Notes: a model not told the origin generated them from the letters alone. Positions 1 through 7,192 are shown, counted from the stretch's first letter. The stretch is DNA of 7,694 nucleotides from Paludibacter sp. (GCA_024709185.1 JANJXE010000268.1:1-7694); one strand, 5' to 3'. Translations and numbers: made by a program.

Positions 1-125
1 TAATGGATTTGATTTACATTTTAAAAATTATGTATGAAACGAACATGTGACAACATTACATTAAAGGGTATGGTAATGCCGACATGTGAGTTCCATACGA
101 TCATTAAAAAAATAAGTAATATCGT

Positions 126-1529
126 ATGAAAATAGTAGTAATTGGTTGAGGACCCGGTGGATATGCAGCAGCATTTTATGCTGCTGACCTGGGAATGGAA
201 GTAACACTGATTGATAAAAATACAAATCCGGGTGGAGTTTGCCTCTACAAAGGTTGTATTCCTTCGAAAGCCTTGTTGCATGTAGCAAAACTCATCAATG
301 AGACCAAAGAAGCAAAACACTGGGGACTCGATTTTGGCGAACCTACGATTGATATCGACCAACTTCGTGCTTTTAAAAATAAGGTGGTGAATAAACTAAC
401 CGGAGGTTTGGGAGTGTTGTCGAAGCAACGTAAGATTAACTACGTTCAGGGAACTGCCGCTTTTGCATCCTCTACATCGGTGGTGGTTACCAAAGCGGAT
501 GGTTCGACCGAAACCATTTCGTACGATAAGGCCATTGTGGCTACTGGTTCGGTGATTGCCACCATTCCATCGTTGATGATTGACAGTCCGCGACTGTTGA
601 ACTCAACTACTGCACTGGATCTTCCTGTCATACCAAAATCGCTGCTCGTTGTGGGCGGTGGGTATATCGGTCTGGAGCTCGGTTCGGTGTATGCTGCGCT
701 GGGATCGAAGGTTTCTGTCGTTGAATTTCTGGACCGCATTCTTCCCGGTGCCGACCGCGATTTGGTTTCTCATCTCGAAAAGCGCTTGAAAGAAACGTTT
801 GATACGTTTATGCTTCAGTCGAAAGTAGTTGGCATCAGTGAATCGAAAAATGGTTTACTGGTGAAAATCGAAAATAAAGAAGGAAAAGTAGAAGAACAGG
901 AATACGATTATGTTTTGATGTCGATTGGCCGTAAGCCGAAGACCGACGGGCTGGGATTGGAAAACACCCGGGTGCGTGTCAACGAGCGCGGTTGGATCAT
1001 TGCCAACAAGAGTCTGAAAACCGACGATGATAACATCTACGCCATTGGTGATATCGTTGGGGAACCGATGTTGGCCCACAAGGCATCTCATGAAGCCCGC
1101 GTTGCTGTTGACGCCATCAACGGCAAGCGCGTGGCCTTCGAGCCGTTGGCCATTCCGGCTGTTGTGTTTACCGATCCTGAAATTGCATGGGCGGGTATTA
1201 CCGAAAACCAGGCAAAGGAAAAGGGAGTACGTCATGAAGTGGTGAAGTTCCCCTGGGCAGCAAGTGGTCGCGCTACCACCCTCGATCGCAGCGATGGTTT
1301 GACCAAAATTATTGTGGATCCGGAAACAGAACGCATACTTGGAGTTGGTTTATGTGGTCCCGGAGCTGGTGAAATGATAGCAGAAGGGGTGCTGGCCATA
1401 GAAATGGGAGCCACTGTTAAGGATTTAGCACTGACCATTCACCCGCATCCGACTTTATCGGAAACGGTAATGGAGGCCGCGGAGTTGTTTTACGGACACT
1501 CATCGCACCTGTACAAGCCTAAAAAATAA
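126..1529 (+). CDS. lpdA: Dihydrolipoyl dehydrogenase (E3), interrupted by an in-frame TGA at codon 8
   Basis: FAD-dependent disulfide oxidoreductase that reoxidises dihydrolipoyl groups of 2-oxoacid dehydrogenase complexes or the glycine cleavage system, reducing NAD+; cytoplasmic. Counting from ATG 126 the product would be 467 residues, normal for the family. Visible: N-terminal FAD motif reading VVIG-stop-GPGGY (residues 4-13), redox-active pair C39/C44 in CLYKGCIPSK, ATGS at 139-142, NAD-binding GGGYIG at 177-182, second FAD contact AIGD at 306-309, and the C-terminal catalytic pair H441/E446 in HPHPTLSE. Codon 8 is TGA (147-149), where GGA (Gly) is expected. The longest uninterrupted frame starts at ATG 195 and would lack the first FAD-binding strand, so a product from there should be inactive. 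The rest of the frame is intact, so this is a single nonsense change, a base-call error or recoding. The gene is visibly more G+C-rich than its neighbours. Only a weak promoter candidate is seen upstream (TTTG 8-11, TATGTATG 29-36). The family call is sure; whether the gene is functional is open. Confidence 0.9.
166..186 (+). other. Perfect 9-bp hairpin just downstream of the in-frame TGA
   Basis: CAGCAGCAT (166-174) and ATGCTGCTG (178-186) are exact reverse complements around a TTT loop. An outer helix is possible between CCCGGT (153-158) and ACC-T-GGG (187-193), with T190 and the 7-nt segment 159-165 bulged. The structure thus starts 3 nt after the TGA. The codons involved encode Ala-Ala-Ala-Phe-Tyr-Ala-Ala, a composition normal for this helix of the FAD domain, so the pairing may simply follow from GCA and GCT codons. 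The loop lacks the GGU expected of a bacterial SECIS element. Confidence 0.5.
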
Positions 1530-1554
1530 AAGGTTAATTGCCTTTTGAAGTTAT

Positions 1555-1593
1555 ATGCCCCTCAAAAAGTTGGTCAAACATTTTGAGGGGCAT
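1555..1593. terminator. Bidirectional terminator-like inverted repeat between convergent genes
   Basis: ATGCCCCTCAAAA (1555-1567) pairs perfectly with TTTTGAGGGGCAT (1581-1593), giving a 13-bp stem with a 13-nt loop. It lies between the stop of the dehydrogenase gene (1529) and the stop of the methyltransferase gene (1603 on the minus strand), the usual place for a shared terminator. Neither strand has a clean U-tract directly after the stem, so termination efficiency is uncertain. A smaller hairpin, AAAAGG (1528-1533) with CCTTTT (1541-1546), starts inside the dehydrogenase stop codon. Confidence 0.6.
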
Positions 1594-1602
1594 CTCTTAC
1601 TT

Positions 1603-2283
1603 TCAGCTCTTTTTCTTTTCCAGCATTAGCAGTTTTTCTTTTAGCTCTTTTCCCCAACGGTAACCACCCGGTTTGCCAGAGGAAGTGATTACACGGTGGC
1701 AGGGGATAAACAGGGCAATTGGATTTTGACCAATGGCGGTGCCGGTAGCCCGAAATGCCTTTGGATGTCGCGCATTTTCTGAAATTTTTCTGTATGTAGA
1801 TTGTTGACCAAAAGGTATCTGGAGGAGTTGATGCCAAATCGCTTGTTGAAAATCAGTGCCATAGATGTGCAACGAAAGTGGCTGTTTGATTTCATTGAGA
1901 AGCATCAAAGCTGACGTATTCACTGAATCTGTTGAACTGAATCCTGAATTATTCCACTCTTTTACAACTACCAGTGCATCCTGATGTATGGGGTCGTTTT
2001 TGATTTCGAAGTGCGCAAAAGGGAAACGTTTATACATCTCTTCAATTCCGTTTTCACCGAATGAGACATAGCAAATCCCTTTCGGGGATGAGGCAATAAC
2101 CATTTTCCCAAAGGGCGAAAGATTCTCACTAAAAACTAACTTCAGCGTTCGAAATTCATCTGAACTCATTCGGTGAATCGCAAGTGTAACAGATGGTGTA
2201 GCTCTTACCAGCAGCTGTTCACCCGATGTGGTATTTTCAATTATCTGTGGAGATGTCCCGGACATCAATTTGGTTATTTTCAT
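1603..2283 (-). CDS. ogt: Methylated-DNA--[protein]-cysteine S-methyltransferase (Ogt/Ada C-terminal type)
   Basis: Suicide repair protein that transfers the alkyl group from O6-alkylguanine (and O4-alkylthymine) in DNA to its own cysteine. The 226-residue product has the active site PCHRV at 194-198 (acceptor C195). Before it lies the helix-turn-helix region, running from GTDFQQAIWHQL (142-153) to YRKIS (164-168), and then the arginine-finger segment FRATGTAIGQNP (177-188). GGYRWG (206-211) closes the domain. The RNase H-like N-terminal subdomain starts near SPFGKMVIASSPKGIC (56-71). Residues 1-50 match no domain I recognise; HRMSSDEF (37-44) resembles the linker between the AraC-type helix-turn-helix and methyltransferase parts of Bacteroidota Ada-like proteins, so the gene may descend from an Ada fusion that lost its regulatory part. 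Its start lies 13 bp after the stop of the AlkD-like gene, so the two are very probably cotranscribed. It ends in TGA, with TAA two codons further. The family call is firm. Confidence 0.93.
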   Translation of the reverse strand: MKITKLMSGTSPQIIENTTSGEQLLVRATPSVTLAIHRMSSDEFRTLKLVFSENLSPFGKMVIASSPKGICYVSFGENGIEEMYKRFPFAHFEIKNDPIHQDALVVVKEWNNSGFSSTDSVNTSALMLLNEIKQPLSLHIYGTDFQQAIWHQLLQIPFGQQSTYRKISENARHPKAFRATGTAIGQNPIALFIPCHRVITSSGKPGGYRWGKELKEKLLMLEKKKS

Positions 2284-2296
2284 TCTAGTAGTTGTG

Positions 2297-3013
2297 TTAT
2301 TTCTTCGATTTATCCATGGCTATAGCCTTCATTTCGGCCGGCATCTTTTCAATAGCATACCGCAAGGCAGTGCGTGGCATACTTTCCTTTCGTGCAATCA
2401 CAAAATTCAGAATTACCTGTTGATGCTTATCAGCTGCGACCTTAAGCATCCATCCATATCCTTTTTGAACCATATCATCCGCATCGGTAAGTAATAAGTC
2501 TGCAATGTCGAGAATATCAGCCAGAAAAAGTCCCTTTCTGGCAGGTACAATCAGCGATACAGCCGAAGCACGACGCATCCATCGGTTTGGTGATTTGGTC
2601 ATGTGTTTCAAATAATGCATGTGCTGAGGATACATTTCGATAAATGCACCCATCGTATGATTGCAGAAGGTATCACAGGTAGCCCAATTCGTAATGTATT
2701 TCTCAATCCAGCTTTGCAAAAGGGGGAAATCGGTTGGTTTAAACTGCTTGCTGACAGCGGCCGACCAGTTACAGGCTATAATTTGTTCTTCAAACAAACC
2801 AGTCTGCCACAATGCTTCACAAATTTCCAAAATTTCTTCTTTAGGCAACTGCTTTATAGTTTTAAACCACTTCTTTTGAATAGAAGTAAATATGGCCGAT
2901 TTGACACCATGTAGCTGTATTTCTTCTTTGAAAAAACGTTGACTACGCTGACGTATCTGTTCGTCGGAGAGAGATTCCAGTTCCAAACCGATTTTTTGAA
3001 TAAGAGTATTCAT
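2297..3013 (-). CDS. AlkD-like DNA alkylation repair glycosylase (HEAT-like repeats)
   Basis: A 238-residue, all-helical protein of the DNA_alkylation family (AlkC/AlkD superfamily), which excises N3- and N7-alkylated purines without base flipping. Residues known from Bacillus cereus AlkD can be placed: W110 and D114 in NWATCD (spacing matching AlkD W109/D113), the arginine pair in WMRRAS (145-150, R148 probably equivalent to AlkD R148) and W188 in KGYGWMLK (184-191, AlkD W187). The length is close to AlkD (about 237). No signal peptide or membrane segment. First gene of an operon with the O6-alkylguanine methyltransferase 13 bp downstream, together covering base excision and direct reversal of alkylation damage. 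A Bacteroidota -7 box lies just upstream. The start ATG at 3013 is the first in frame after that promoter. Substrate range cannot be read from the sequence. Confidence 0.88.
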   Translation of the reverse strand: MNTLIQKIGLELESLSDEQIRQRSQRFFKEEIQLHGVKSAIFTSIQKKWFKTIKQLPKEEILEICEALWQTGLFEEQIIACNWSAAVSKQFKPTDFPLLQSWIEKYITNWATCDTFCNHTMGAFIEMYPQHMHYLKHMTKSPNRWMRRASAVSLIVPARKGLFLADILDIADLLLTDADDMVQKGYGWMLKVAADKHQQVILNFVIARKESMPRTALRYAIEKMPAEMKAIAMDKSKK

Positions 3014-3034
3014 GGAGATTAACTTTTAAGACAC

Positions 3035-3042
3035 CAAAAGTA
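3035..3042 (-). promoter_or_regulatory. -7 promoter element for the alkylation repair operon
   Basis: On the minus strand 3042-3035 reads TACTTTTG, a full match to the Bacteroidota -7 consensus TAnnTTTG, 21 bp before the ATG of the AlkD-like gene. There is no good TTTG at the -33 position; an A/T-rich tract lies there instead (3043-3057 on the plus strand). The implied leader is short. The rest of this divergent spacer (to 3118) holds an imperfect palindrome ACATCCGGGTGT (3063-3074), which could be an operator but is weak. Confidence 0.45.
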
Positions 3043-3118
3043 TATATTTTTTTTTAGTTGTAACATCCGGGTGTACATCTTCATACGTCTAATATACAAA
3101 CATAAAAAAATTACTACA

Positions 3119-3484
3119 ATGAAAACAAGTAAACTTACAATTATCGCTTTGCTGTTTGCCGGAGCTAATGTGTTTTGTTCTGCAGCTAATACGCTGACTT
3201 TAACTGCTACTGTTACTGATGAATACAATCAACCTGTAGAAAATGCAGAAGCAGTGCTTATTCAATCTGATACACGTCAGGTAATAAAGGCAACTTCCAA
3301 ATCATCCGAAGGACAGTATGTTTTTCAGGGTCTGAGCAGTGGTGAATACATTCTTTCTATCAGTTCGCACGATAAAAAACAACTAAAAACTGAAAAAGTA
3401 GTATTGAAAGAACAGAATCAATCATTGAATAAAAATGTATTGATGGAGCCGGAAACTGAAAAGGTGGAAAAAACTTCACGCTAA
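3119..3484 (+). CDS. Small exported protein with a single carboxypeptidase-regulatory-like domain
   Basis: A 121-residue product starting at ATG 3119. It begins with a clear signal peptide: basic MKTSK, a hydrophobic core IIALLFAGANVF, and a likely signal peptidase I site after CSA or SAA (residues 22-23). C20 is preceded by NVF, which does not fit a lipobox, so a lipoprotein is less likely. Residues about 27-109 read as a CarboxypepD_reg-like beta-sandwich: ATVTDEYNQPVENAEAVLI (30-48), the GQYVFQGLSSGEYILSI signature (65-81), then a last strand NKNVLME (104-110). The tail is short, charged and Glu/Lys-rich. This domain usually sits at the N-terminus of TonB-dependent outer-membrane transporters; here it stands alone with no plug or barrel. 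The frame stays open upstream to a GTG at 3071, but that would put 16 residues ahead of the signal peptide. Function is unknown; a role in the periplasm or at the cell surface is inferred. Confidence 0.8.
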   Translation: MKTSKLTIIALLFAGANVFCSAANTLTLTATVTDEYNQPVENAEAVLIQSDTRQVIKATSKSSEGQYVFQGLSSGEYILSISSHDKKQLKTEKVVLKEQNQSLNKNVLMEPETEKVEKTSR

Positions 3485-3500
3485 TATTTTTTATCTTTTC

Positions 3501-3532
3501 TTTCTTAGCTGAATTGAAAAAGAGTATCTTTG
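3501..3532 (+). promoter_or_regulatory. Promoter of the potassium transport operon
   Basis: TATCTTTG (3525-3532) matches the Bacteroidota -7 consensus TAnnTTTG completely. TTTC (3501-3504) sits 20 nt upstream at the -33 position, one base off TTTG. The start codon of the KtrB/TrkH gene follows 24 nt after the -7 box, giving a short leader. This suggests the two potassium genes are transcribed independently of the small exported protein gene before them, although no hairpin terminator separates the two. Confidence 0.5.
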
Positions 3533-3556
3533 TTTCGGAACTGATTCACGGATACA

Positions 3557-5314
3557 ATGAATACTCAACCACTTCACCATTTCTTCCGACGACTCCCTGT
3601 GCTGATAAGCTTTCTTGCGGTTGTATTGCTGTTGATGGAACAGGGAATTGATTTTGATAACAGAACAGTAGCTGTGTTTCATTTTGTGTACACAGTTACT
3701 GCTTTTGTGGGGGTGATTGCTTTGATACTACGCTACATAAGTTCTTCAGCCAGACCAAGCTGGTCAACTCTTCCCTTCGATTTAATCCTGCTATCGTTTT
3801 TAATCAATATAGTGCTTGCAATCACAAGCGATTCAAATGGTGTTAAGCCCTTCCCTTTTTCGCTTCCCACTGGTTTGTATGTTTCGGTTTTACTAGTGTT
3901 TATACGGGAATTCTCCGCTTTGAATATCAATATCCGTACAGCACATATCAATCCCGCTCAATTATTTGTATTTAGTTTTTTGTTTTTGGTACTGACCGGT
4001 AGCCTCTTACTTTTACTGCCTAATGCAACCACTGGATCGATAAGCTATTTAGATGCGCTCTTTACAGCTACCAGTGCTGTTTGTGTTACCGGATTAACAG
4101 TGGTGGATACCGGTACCAGTTTCACTCTATTCGGTCAGATAATACTTCTGGTATTAATTCAATCAGGCGGACTGGGAATTATGACTTTTGCAAGTTATTT
4201 CAGTTTTTTTTTCAGGGGCTCTTCGTCCTACGAACAACAGTTGCTGGTAAGGGAAATGACGAATGCAGAGCGATTGTCGGAAGTGTTCTCGGTATTAAAG
4301 AAAATCATACTTATAACTTTACTGATTGAACTGGTAGGGGCTGTTTTAATTTTCATTCAGTTGGATGAAAGTCAGTTCGTATCCTTTAACGACACACTTT
4401 TTTTCTCTGTTTTTCATTCTGTTTCTGCATTTTGCAATGCAGGATTTTCAACCTTAGGAGCAAATTTGTACGAACCTGCCTATCGTTCAAATTACCCTTT
4501 TCATCTGGTTATTTCGGGATTGATTATTTTAGGTGGAATCGGTTTTCCAATTGTGTTAAATCTATTGAGGTACCTGAAGGTTAAGATGATCCGTTTTTTT
4601 GTGATTGTATTTCATCTTCGAAGACAAATCTATTTTCCCCGTATACTGAATCTGAATACCCGCATCGTATTGATCACCACTACAATCTTGCTGGTTTCAG
4701 GGACTGTTTTTTTCTTTCTGTTCGAGAACTCATCCGGTTTCAGCGGGCAATCGCTACCCGGAAAGTTGGTTTCAGCTTTTTTTTGCTCGGTCACCGCGAG
4801 GACAGCTGGATTTAATACAATCGACATGTCTTCACTTTCTGTTTCTTCTATCTTATTATTGCTGTTCCTGATGTGGGTAGGAGCATCACCGGGTTCCACC
4901 GGAGGTGGCATCAAAACCAGTACCCTTGCCATTGCATTGCTCAATGTGTTCAGTATTGTAAAGGGAAAGAGCCGTGTTGACATTTTTTCAAGGGAGGTTT
5001 CGGCATTGTCTATCTCCCGTGCATTTGCTGTAATGTTGCTTTCTGTCCTTGTTATTTTTAGTAGTGTGGTTTTGCTTTCTATTACGGATCCTTCAGTAAA
5101 GCTTATTCATCTGGTATTTGAGAGTGTATCGGCCTATAGTACAGTGGGTTTAAGCTTGGGAGTCACCTCAGGTTTGAGCACTGCCGGAAAACTTATTTTG
5201 ATTTTAACCATGTTTATCGGTCGAGTTGGAATGTTGAGTTTGTTGATTGCATTGATAAAGAAATCGGGTTCTGAGTGGCATCAGTATCCCGAAGAGAATT
5301 TAATGATTAACTAA
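3557..5314 (+). CDS. ktrB: KtrB/TrkH-family potassium uptake membrane subunit
   Basis: Inner-membrane K+ (or Na+-coupled K+) translocating subunit of a Ktr/Trk system, 585 residues. All four pore-loop signatures of the superfamily are visible: TSAVCVTG (172-179), FCNAGF (292-297), TARTAGF (413-419) and YSTVGL (527-532), each with its filter glycine (G179, G296, G418, G531). The loop GASPGSTGGGIKTST (442-456) corresponds to the flexible gate in the third repeat, and GRVGML (555-560) carries the conserved arginine near the C-terminus. The N-terminus has about 130 residues with roughly four extra hydrophobic segments (about 13-29, 40-60, 72-90, 105-118) ahead of the first pore unit, longer than Gram-positive KtrB; such extensions are, as far as I know, common in Bacteroidota. 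The KtrA/TrkA partner gene follows 12 bp downstream. The choice between the names KtrB and TrkH is based on the small single-RCK partner. Confidence 0.93.
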   Translation: MNTQPLHHFFRRLPVLISFLAVVLLLMEQGIDFDNRTVAVFHFVYTVTAFVGVIALILRYISSSARPSWSTLPFDLILLSFLINIVLAITSDSNGVKPFPFSLPTGLYVSVLLVFIREFSALNINIRTAHINPAQLFVFSFLFLVLTGSLLLLLPNATTGSISYLDALFTATSAVCVTGLTVVDTGTSFTLFGQIILLVLIQSGGLGIMTFASYFSFFFRGSSSYEQQLLVREMTNAERLSEVFSVLKKIILITLLIELVGAVLIFIQLDESQFVSFNDTLFFSVFHSVSAFCNAGFSTLGANLYEPAYRSNYPFHLVISGLIILGGIGFPIVLNLLRYLKVKMIRFFVIVFHLRRQIYFPRILNLNTRIVLITTTILLVSGTVFFFLFENSSGFSGQSLPGKLVSAFFCSVTARTAGFNTIDMSSLSVSSILLLLFLMWVGASPGSTGGGIKTSTLAIALLNVFSIVKGKSRVDIFSREVSALSISRAFAVMLLSVLVIFSSVVLLSITDPSVKLIHLVFESVSAYSTVGLSLGVTSGLSTAGKLILILTMFIGRVGMLSLLIALIKKSGSEWHQYPEENLMIN

Positions 5315-5326
5315 AAAGGTAATTGT

Positions 5327-6016
5327 ATGAAGTTTATTATTATTGGATTAGGAAACTTCGGTGCTGCAATGGCTCGTAAGCTTACACAAACCGGTCATGA
5401 GGTAGTGGGTGTTGATATCAATAAGGTAATTGTTGAGTCTATTAAGGATGATATCACTTATGCAATAGCGCTTGATTGTCGGCAGGAACAGGCATTAAAA
5501 AATCTTCCGTTACAAAATACCGATATTGTGGTAGTTTGCATTGGCGAAGATGAAGGTGCCAACTTATTGGTTACCGCAATGATGAAGAAGCTGAATGTAC
5601 CCAGGGTAATCAGTAGGTCGGTATCTTCAATTCATGAAACGATTCTCGAAGCAATGGAAATTACAGAAATTATTCGTCCCGAAGAAGAAACCGCCGAGCG
5701 ATGGGCAGTCAAACTAACTACTTCCGGAATAGTGGATACCTTTCCACTTACGGATCATTACAGCATCACTCAGGTGAAAGTACCGTCGACAATGCATGGT
5801 AAAACCATTGAGGAAATAGGTTTTAACAAGAATTTTAGTGTTGTGGTACTGACCGTATTAAAAAATACTCAGGAACGCAATTTTCTTGGAATTTTCAGGA
5901 AGTCGCCCCGCCTCGAAATTCAGGGAATTGCTTCGGCATCTACAGTTCTGACCAAAGGAGACATCATGGTACTTTACGGACACAACGATAATATTCGCAA
6001 ATTGGTTGCTATGTAA
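5327..6016 (+). CDS. ktrA: KtrA/TrkA-family RCK regulatory subunit of the potassium channel
   Basis: Cytoplasmic gating ring subunit that binds nucleotides and controls the membrane subunit encoded just upstream. The 229-residue length fits one RCK_N plus one RCK_C domain, as in KtrA, rather than the doubled TrkA of E. coli. RCK_N (1 to about 125): Rossmann motif GLGNFG (7-12) with acidic D30 at the end of strand 2 for ribose binding, and helix-linked segment IIRPEEETAERWA (115-127), whose glutamate corresponds to a ligand-binding residue of KtrA by position (inferred). RCK_C (about 138-229) ends with KGDIMVLYG (210-218), the typical last strands of this domain. A purine-rich AAAGG (5315-5319) ahead of the ATG is one of few Shine-Dalgarno-like sites in the window. 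Its spacer from the ktrB stop is 12 bp, so the genes form an operon. No hairpin terminator is seen between its stop and the convergent gene at 6054. Confidence 0.94.
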   Translation: MKFIIIGLGNFGAAMARKLTQTGHEVVGVDINKVIVESIKDDITYAIALDCRQEQALKNLPLQNTDIVVVCIGEDEGANLLVTAMMKKLNVPRVISRSVSSIHETILEAMEITEIIRPEEETAERWAVKLTTSGIVDTFPLTDHYSITQVKVPSTMHGKTIEEIGFNKNFSVVVLTVLKNTQERNFLGIFRKSPRLEIQGIASASTVLTKGDIMVLYGHNDNIRKLVAM

Positions 6017-6053
6017 TTTTGTATGGTGTGTTACAGGATTAATTCGAGTGGAT

Positions 6054-7178
6054 TTACCCAACCAGAGTAAGCAAATAACCAACGAGCGATCCGCCAAGTA
6101 CAATAAAAGCACTGTTAAGTTTCCGGAATCCAAAAACTACAACGAAACTCACTATCGTAATTGAAATGGTACGCCAGTCGGTGATTGTTGCCATCCCCAT
6201 TTCAATACAAATTACTGCGATAACTGCAACAGAGGCCACATTCACAGCATCGAGAAAAGCAGCAAAAACTTTAGAATTACGAACTTTTTTTACCAGCGGG
6301 TTAAGTAGGGCCACAAATAAAAAAGAAGGTAGGAATATTCCCAGTGTGGCAACAAGAGCACCCTTAAAATTATCAATCTGGTAGCCAATAAAGGTAACGG
6401 ATGAAAAAACAGGGCCAGGTGTGAATTGTCCAACTGCTATAGCATCAATTAATTGCTGCTGAGATAATAAACCCGTTGCCACTAGTTCGGTGTTGAGGAA
6501 TGCAAACAACACATAACCGCTTCCGTACAGAATGGCTCCGATTTTCAGGAAAGTAAGAAATAGTCCCATTGTCCCGCCGGCCGCTATCCCGGCACCTGTA
6601 AACTGCAATAGGGGCAAAGGGAGTAGTGCACTCATTTTTCCCGCACTTTTTTTCTGAATGGCTTTGATTCCCATCGCAAGAAACCCTGCACCGAAAAGCA
6701 CTGCAATTTCACTTACACCTAAAAAATTAAGTATTAGGACTGAGATACCGATAATCCAGAGTTGAGTGGACTTCAACGATTTCTTTGCAAGTGGATAAAC
6801 TGCTGCTGCAATTATTGCAATGATAGCTGGTGTTATTCCATACACAAAAGGTTGCAGTTCAGGAAGATGTCCATAGCTTTTGTATAGAACTGCAAATACA
6901 ACGGTTATGAGTACGGCCGGCACGATAAAACAAAGTCCGGCAACGATTAGACCTTTCCATCCTCCCCGATCGTAACCAATGTGAATGGCCATTTCTGTAC
7001 TGTTGGGTCCGGGGATTAGGTTGGTAGCCCCCATTAAATCGAGAAAATGCTGTTCGTCCATCCATTTTCGTTTGCGAACTACCTCGTCCTGCATCATGGC
7101 AATGTGTGCTGCCGGTCCTCCAAAACCGATAATGCCAAGTTTGAGAAATAATTTTGCGATTTCTGAAATATTGTTCAT
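6054..7178 (-). CDS. chrA: ChrA-family chromate/anion transporter, two-domain (long-chain) form
   Basis: Inner-membrane protein of the CHR family, known for chromate efflux; 374 residues with two homologous CHR domains. Domain 1 (about 5-165): FLKLGIIGFGGPAAHIAMM (11-29), then NLIPGPNSTEMAIHIGY (53-69) and a hydrophobic GLCFIVPAVLI (81-91). Domain 2 (about 205-372): LKIGAILYGSGYVLF (211-225), VGQFTPGPVFSSVTFIGY (249-266), then GIFLPSFLFVAL (280-291). The repeated PGP signatures and the FGG/YGSG pair define the family. About ten to twelve hydrophobic segments are present. The start is set at ATG 7178 because the frame stays open upstream to 7313, but those 45 extra codons run through the A/T-rich promoter spacer and the family motif begins right after MNNISEIAK. 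Divergently transcribed from a GntR-family regulator 174 bp away. Real substrate is unproven; many such proteins lie in genomes without other chromate genes. No chrB or chromate reductase is seen here. Confidence 0.9.
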   Translation of the reverse strand: MNNISEIAKLFLKLGIIGFGGPAAHIAMMQDEVVRKRKWMDEQHFLDLMGATNLIPGPNSTEMAIHIGYDRGGWKGLIVAGLCFIVPAVLITVVFAVLYKSYGHLPELQPFVYGITPAIIAIIAAAVYPLAKKSLKSTQLWIIGISVLILNFLGVSEIAVLFGAGFLAMGIKAIQKKSAGKMSALLPLPLLQFTGAGIAAGGTMGLFLTFLKIGAILYGSGYVLFAFLNTELVATGLLSQQQLIDAIAVGQFTPGPVFSSVTFIGYQIDNFKGALVATLGIFLPSFLFVALLNPLVKKVRNSKVFAAFLDAVNVASVAVIAVICIEMGMATITDWRTISITIVSFVVVFGFRKLNSAFIVLGGSLVGYLLTLVG

Positions 7179-7192
7179 AGTAGTATAATTTT

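Noticed and set aside
43..98. Repeated ACATGTGA (43-50, 82-89) and the GTATGG/CCATAC inverted repeat (68-73, 93-98) upstream of the dehydrogenase gene
   Set aside because: Short matches expected by chance at this length; no clear promoter next to them to make an operator reading convincing.
147..149. Selenocysteine insertion at the in-frame TGA
   Set aside because: The position is a structural glycine of the FAD loop, not a redox residue; the redox pair C39/C44 uses normal Cys codons; the following hairpin has a TTT loop rather than GGU.
147..149. Genetic code with TGA as glycine
   Set aside because: The other coding regions encode their glycines with GGN and have no internal TGA, the methyltransferase gene ends in TGA, and the promoters and gene families point to Bacteroidota, not Gracilibacteria or Absconditabacteria.
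21..362. Minus-strand open frames over the dehydrogenase gene and other antisense frames across the window
   Set aside because: They overlap genes with clear family motifs in another frame, and their translations show no recognisable domain.
3063..3074. Imperfect palindrome ACATCCGGGTGT between divergent genes
   Set aside because: Only 5 of 6 arm positions pair and no second copy is seen, so it is not claimed as an operator.
3071..3118. Upstream GTG start adding 16 residues to the small exported protein
   Set aside because: The extension would precede a textbook signal peptide starting at ATG 3119 and has no coding character.
6017..6053. Possible terminator between the KtrA/TrkA and chrA stops
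   Set aside because: No inverted repeat with a credible stem could be found in this short convergent spacer.
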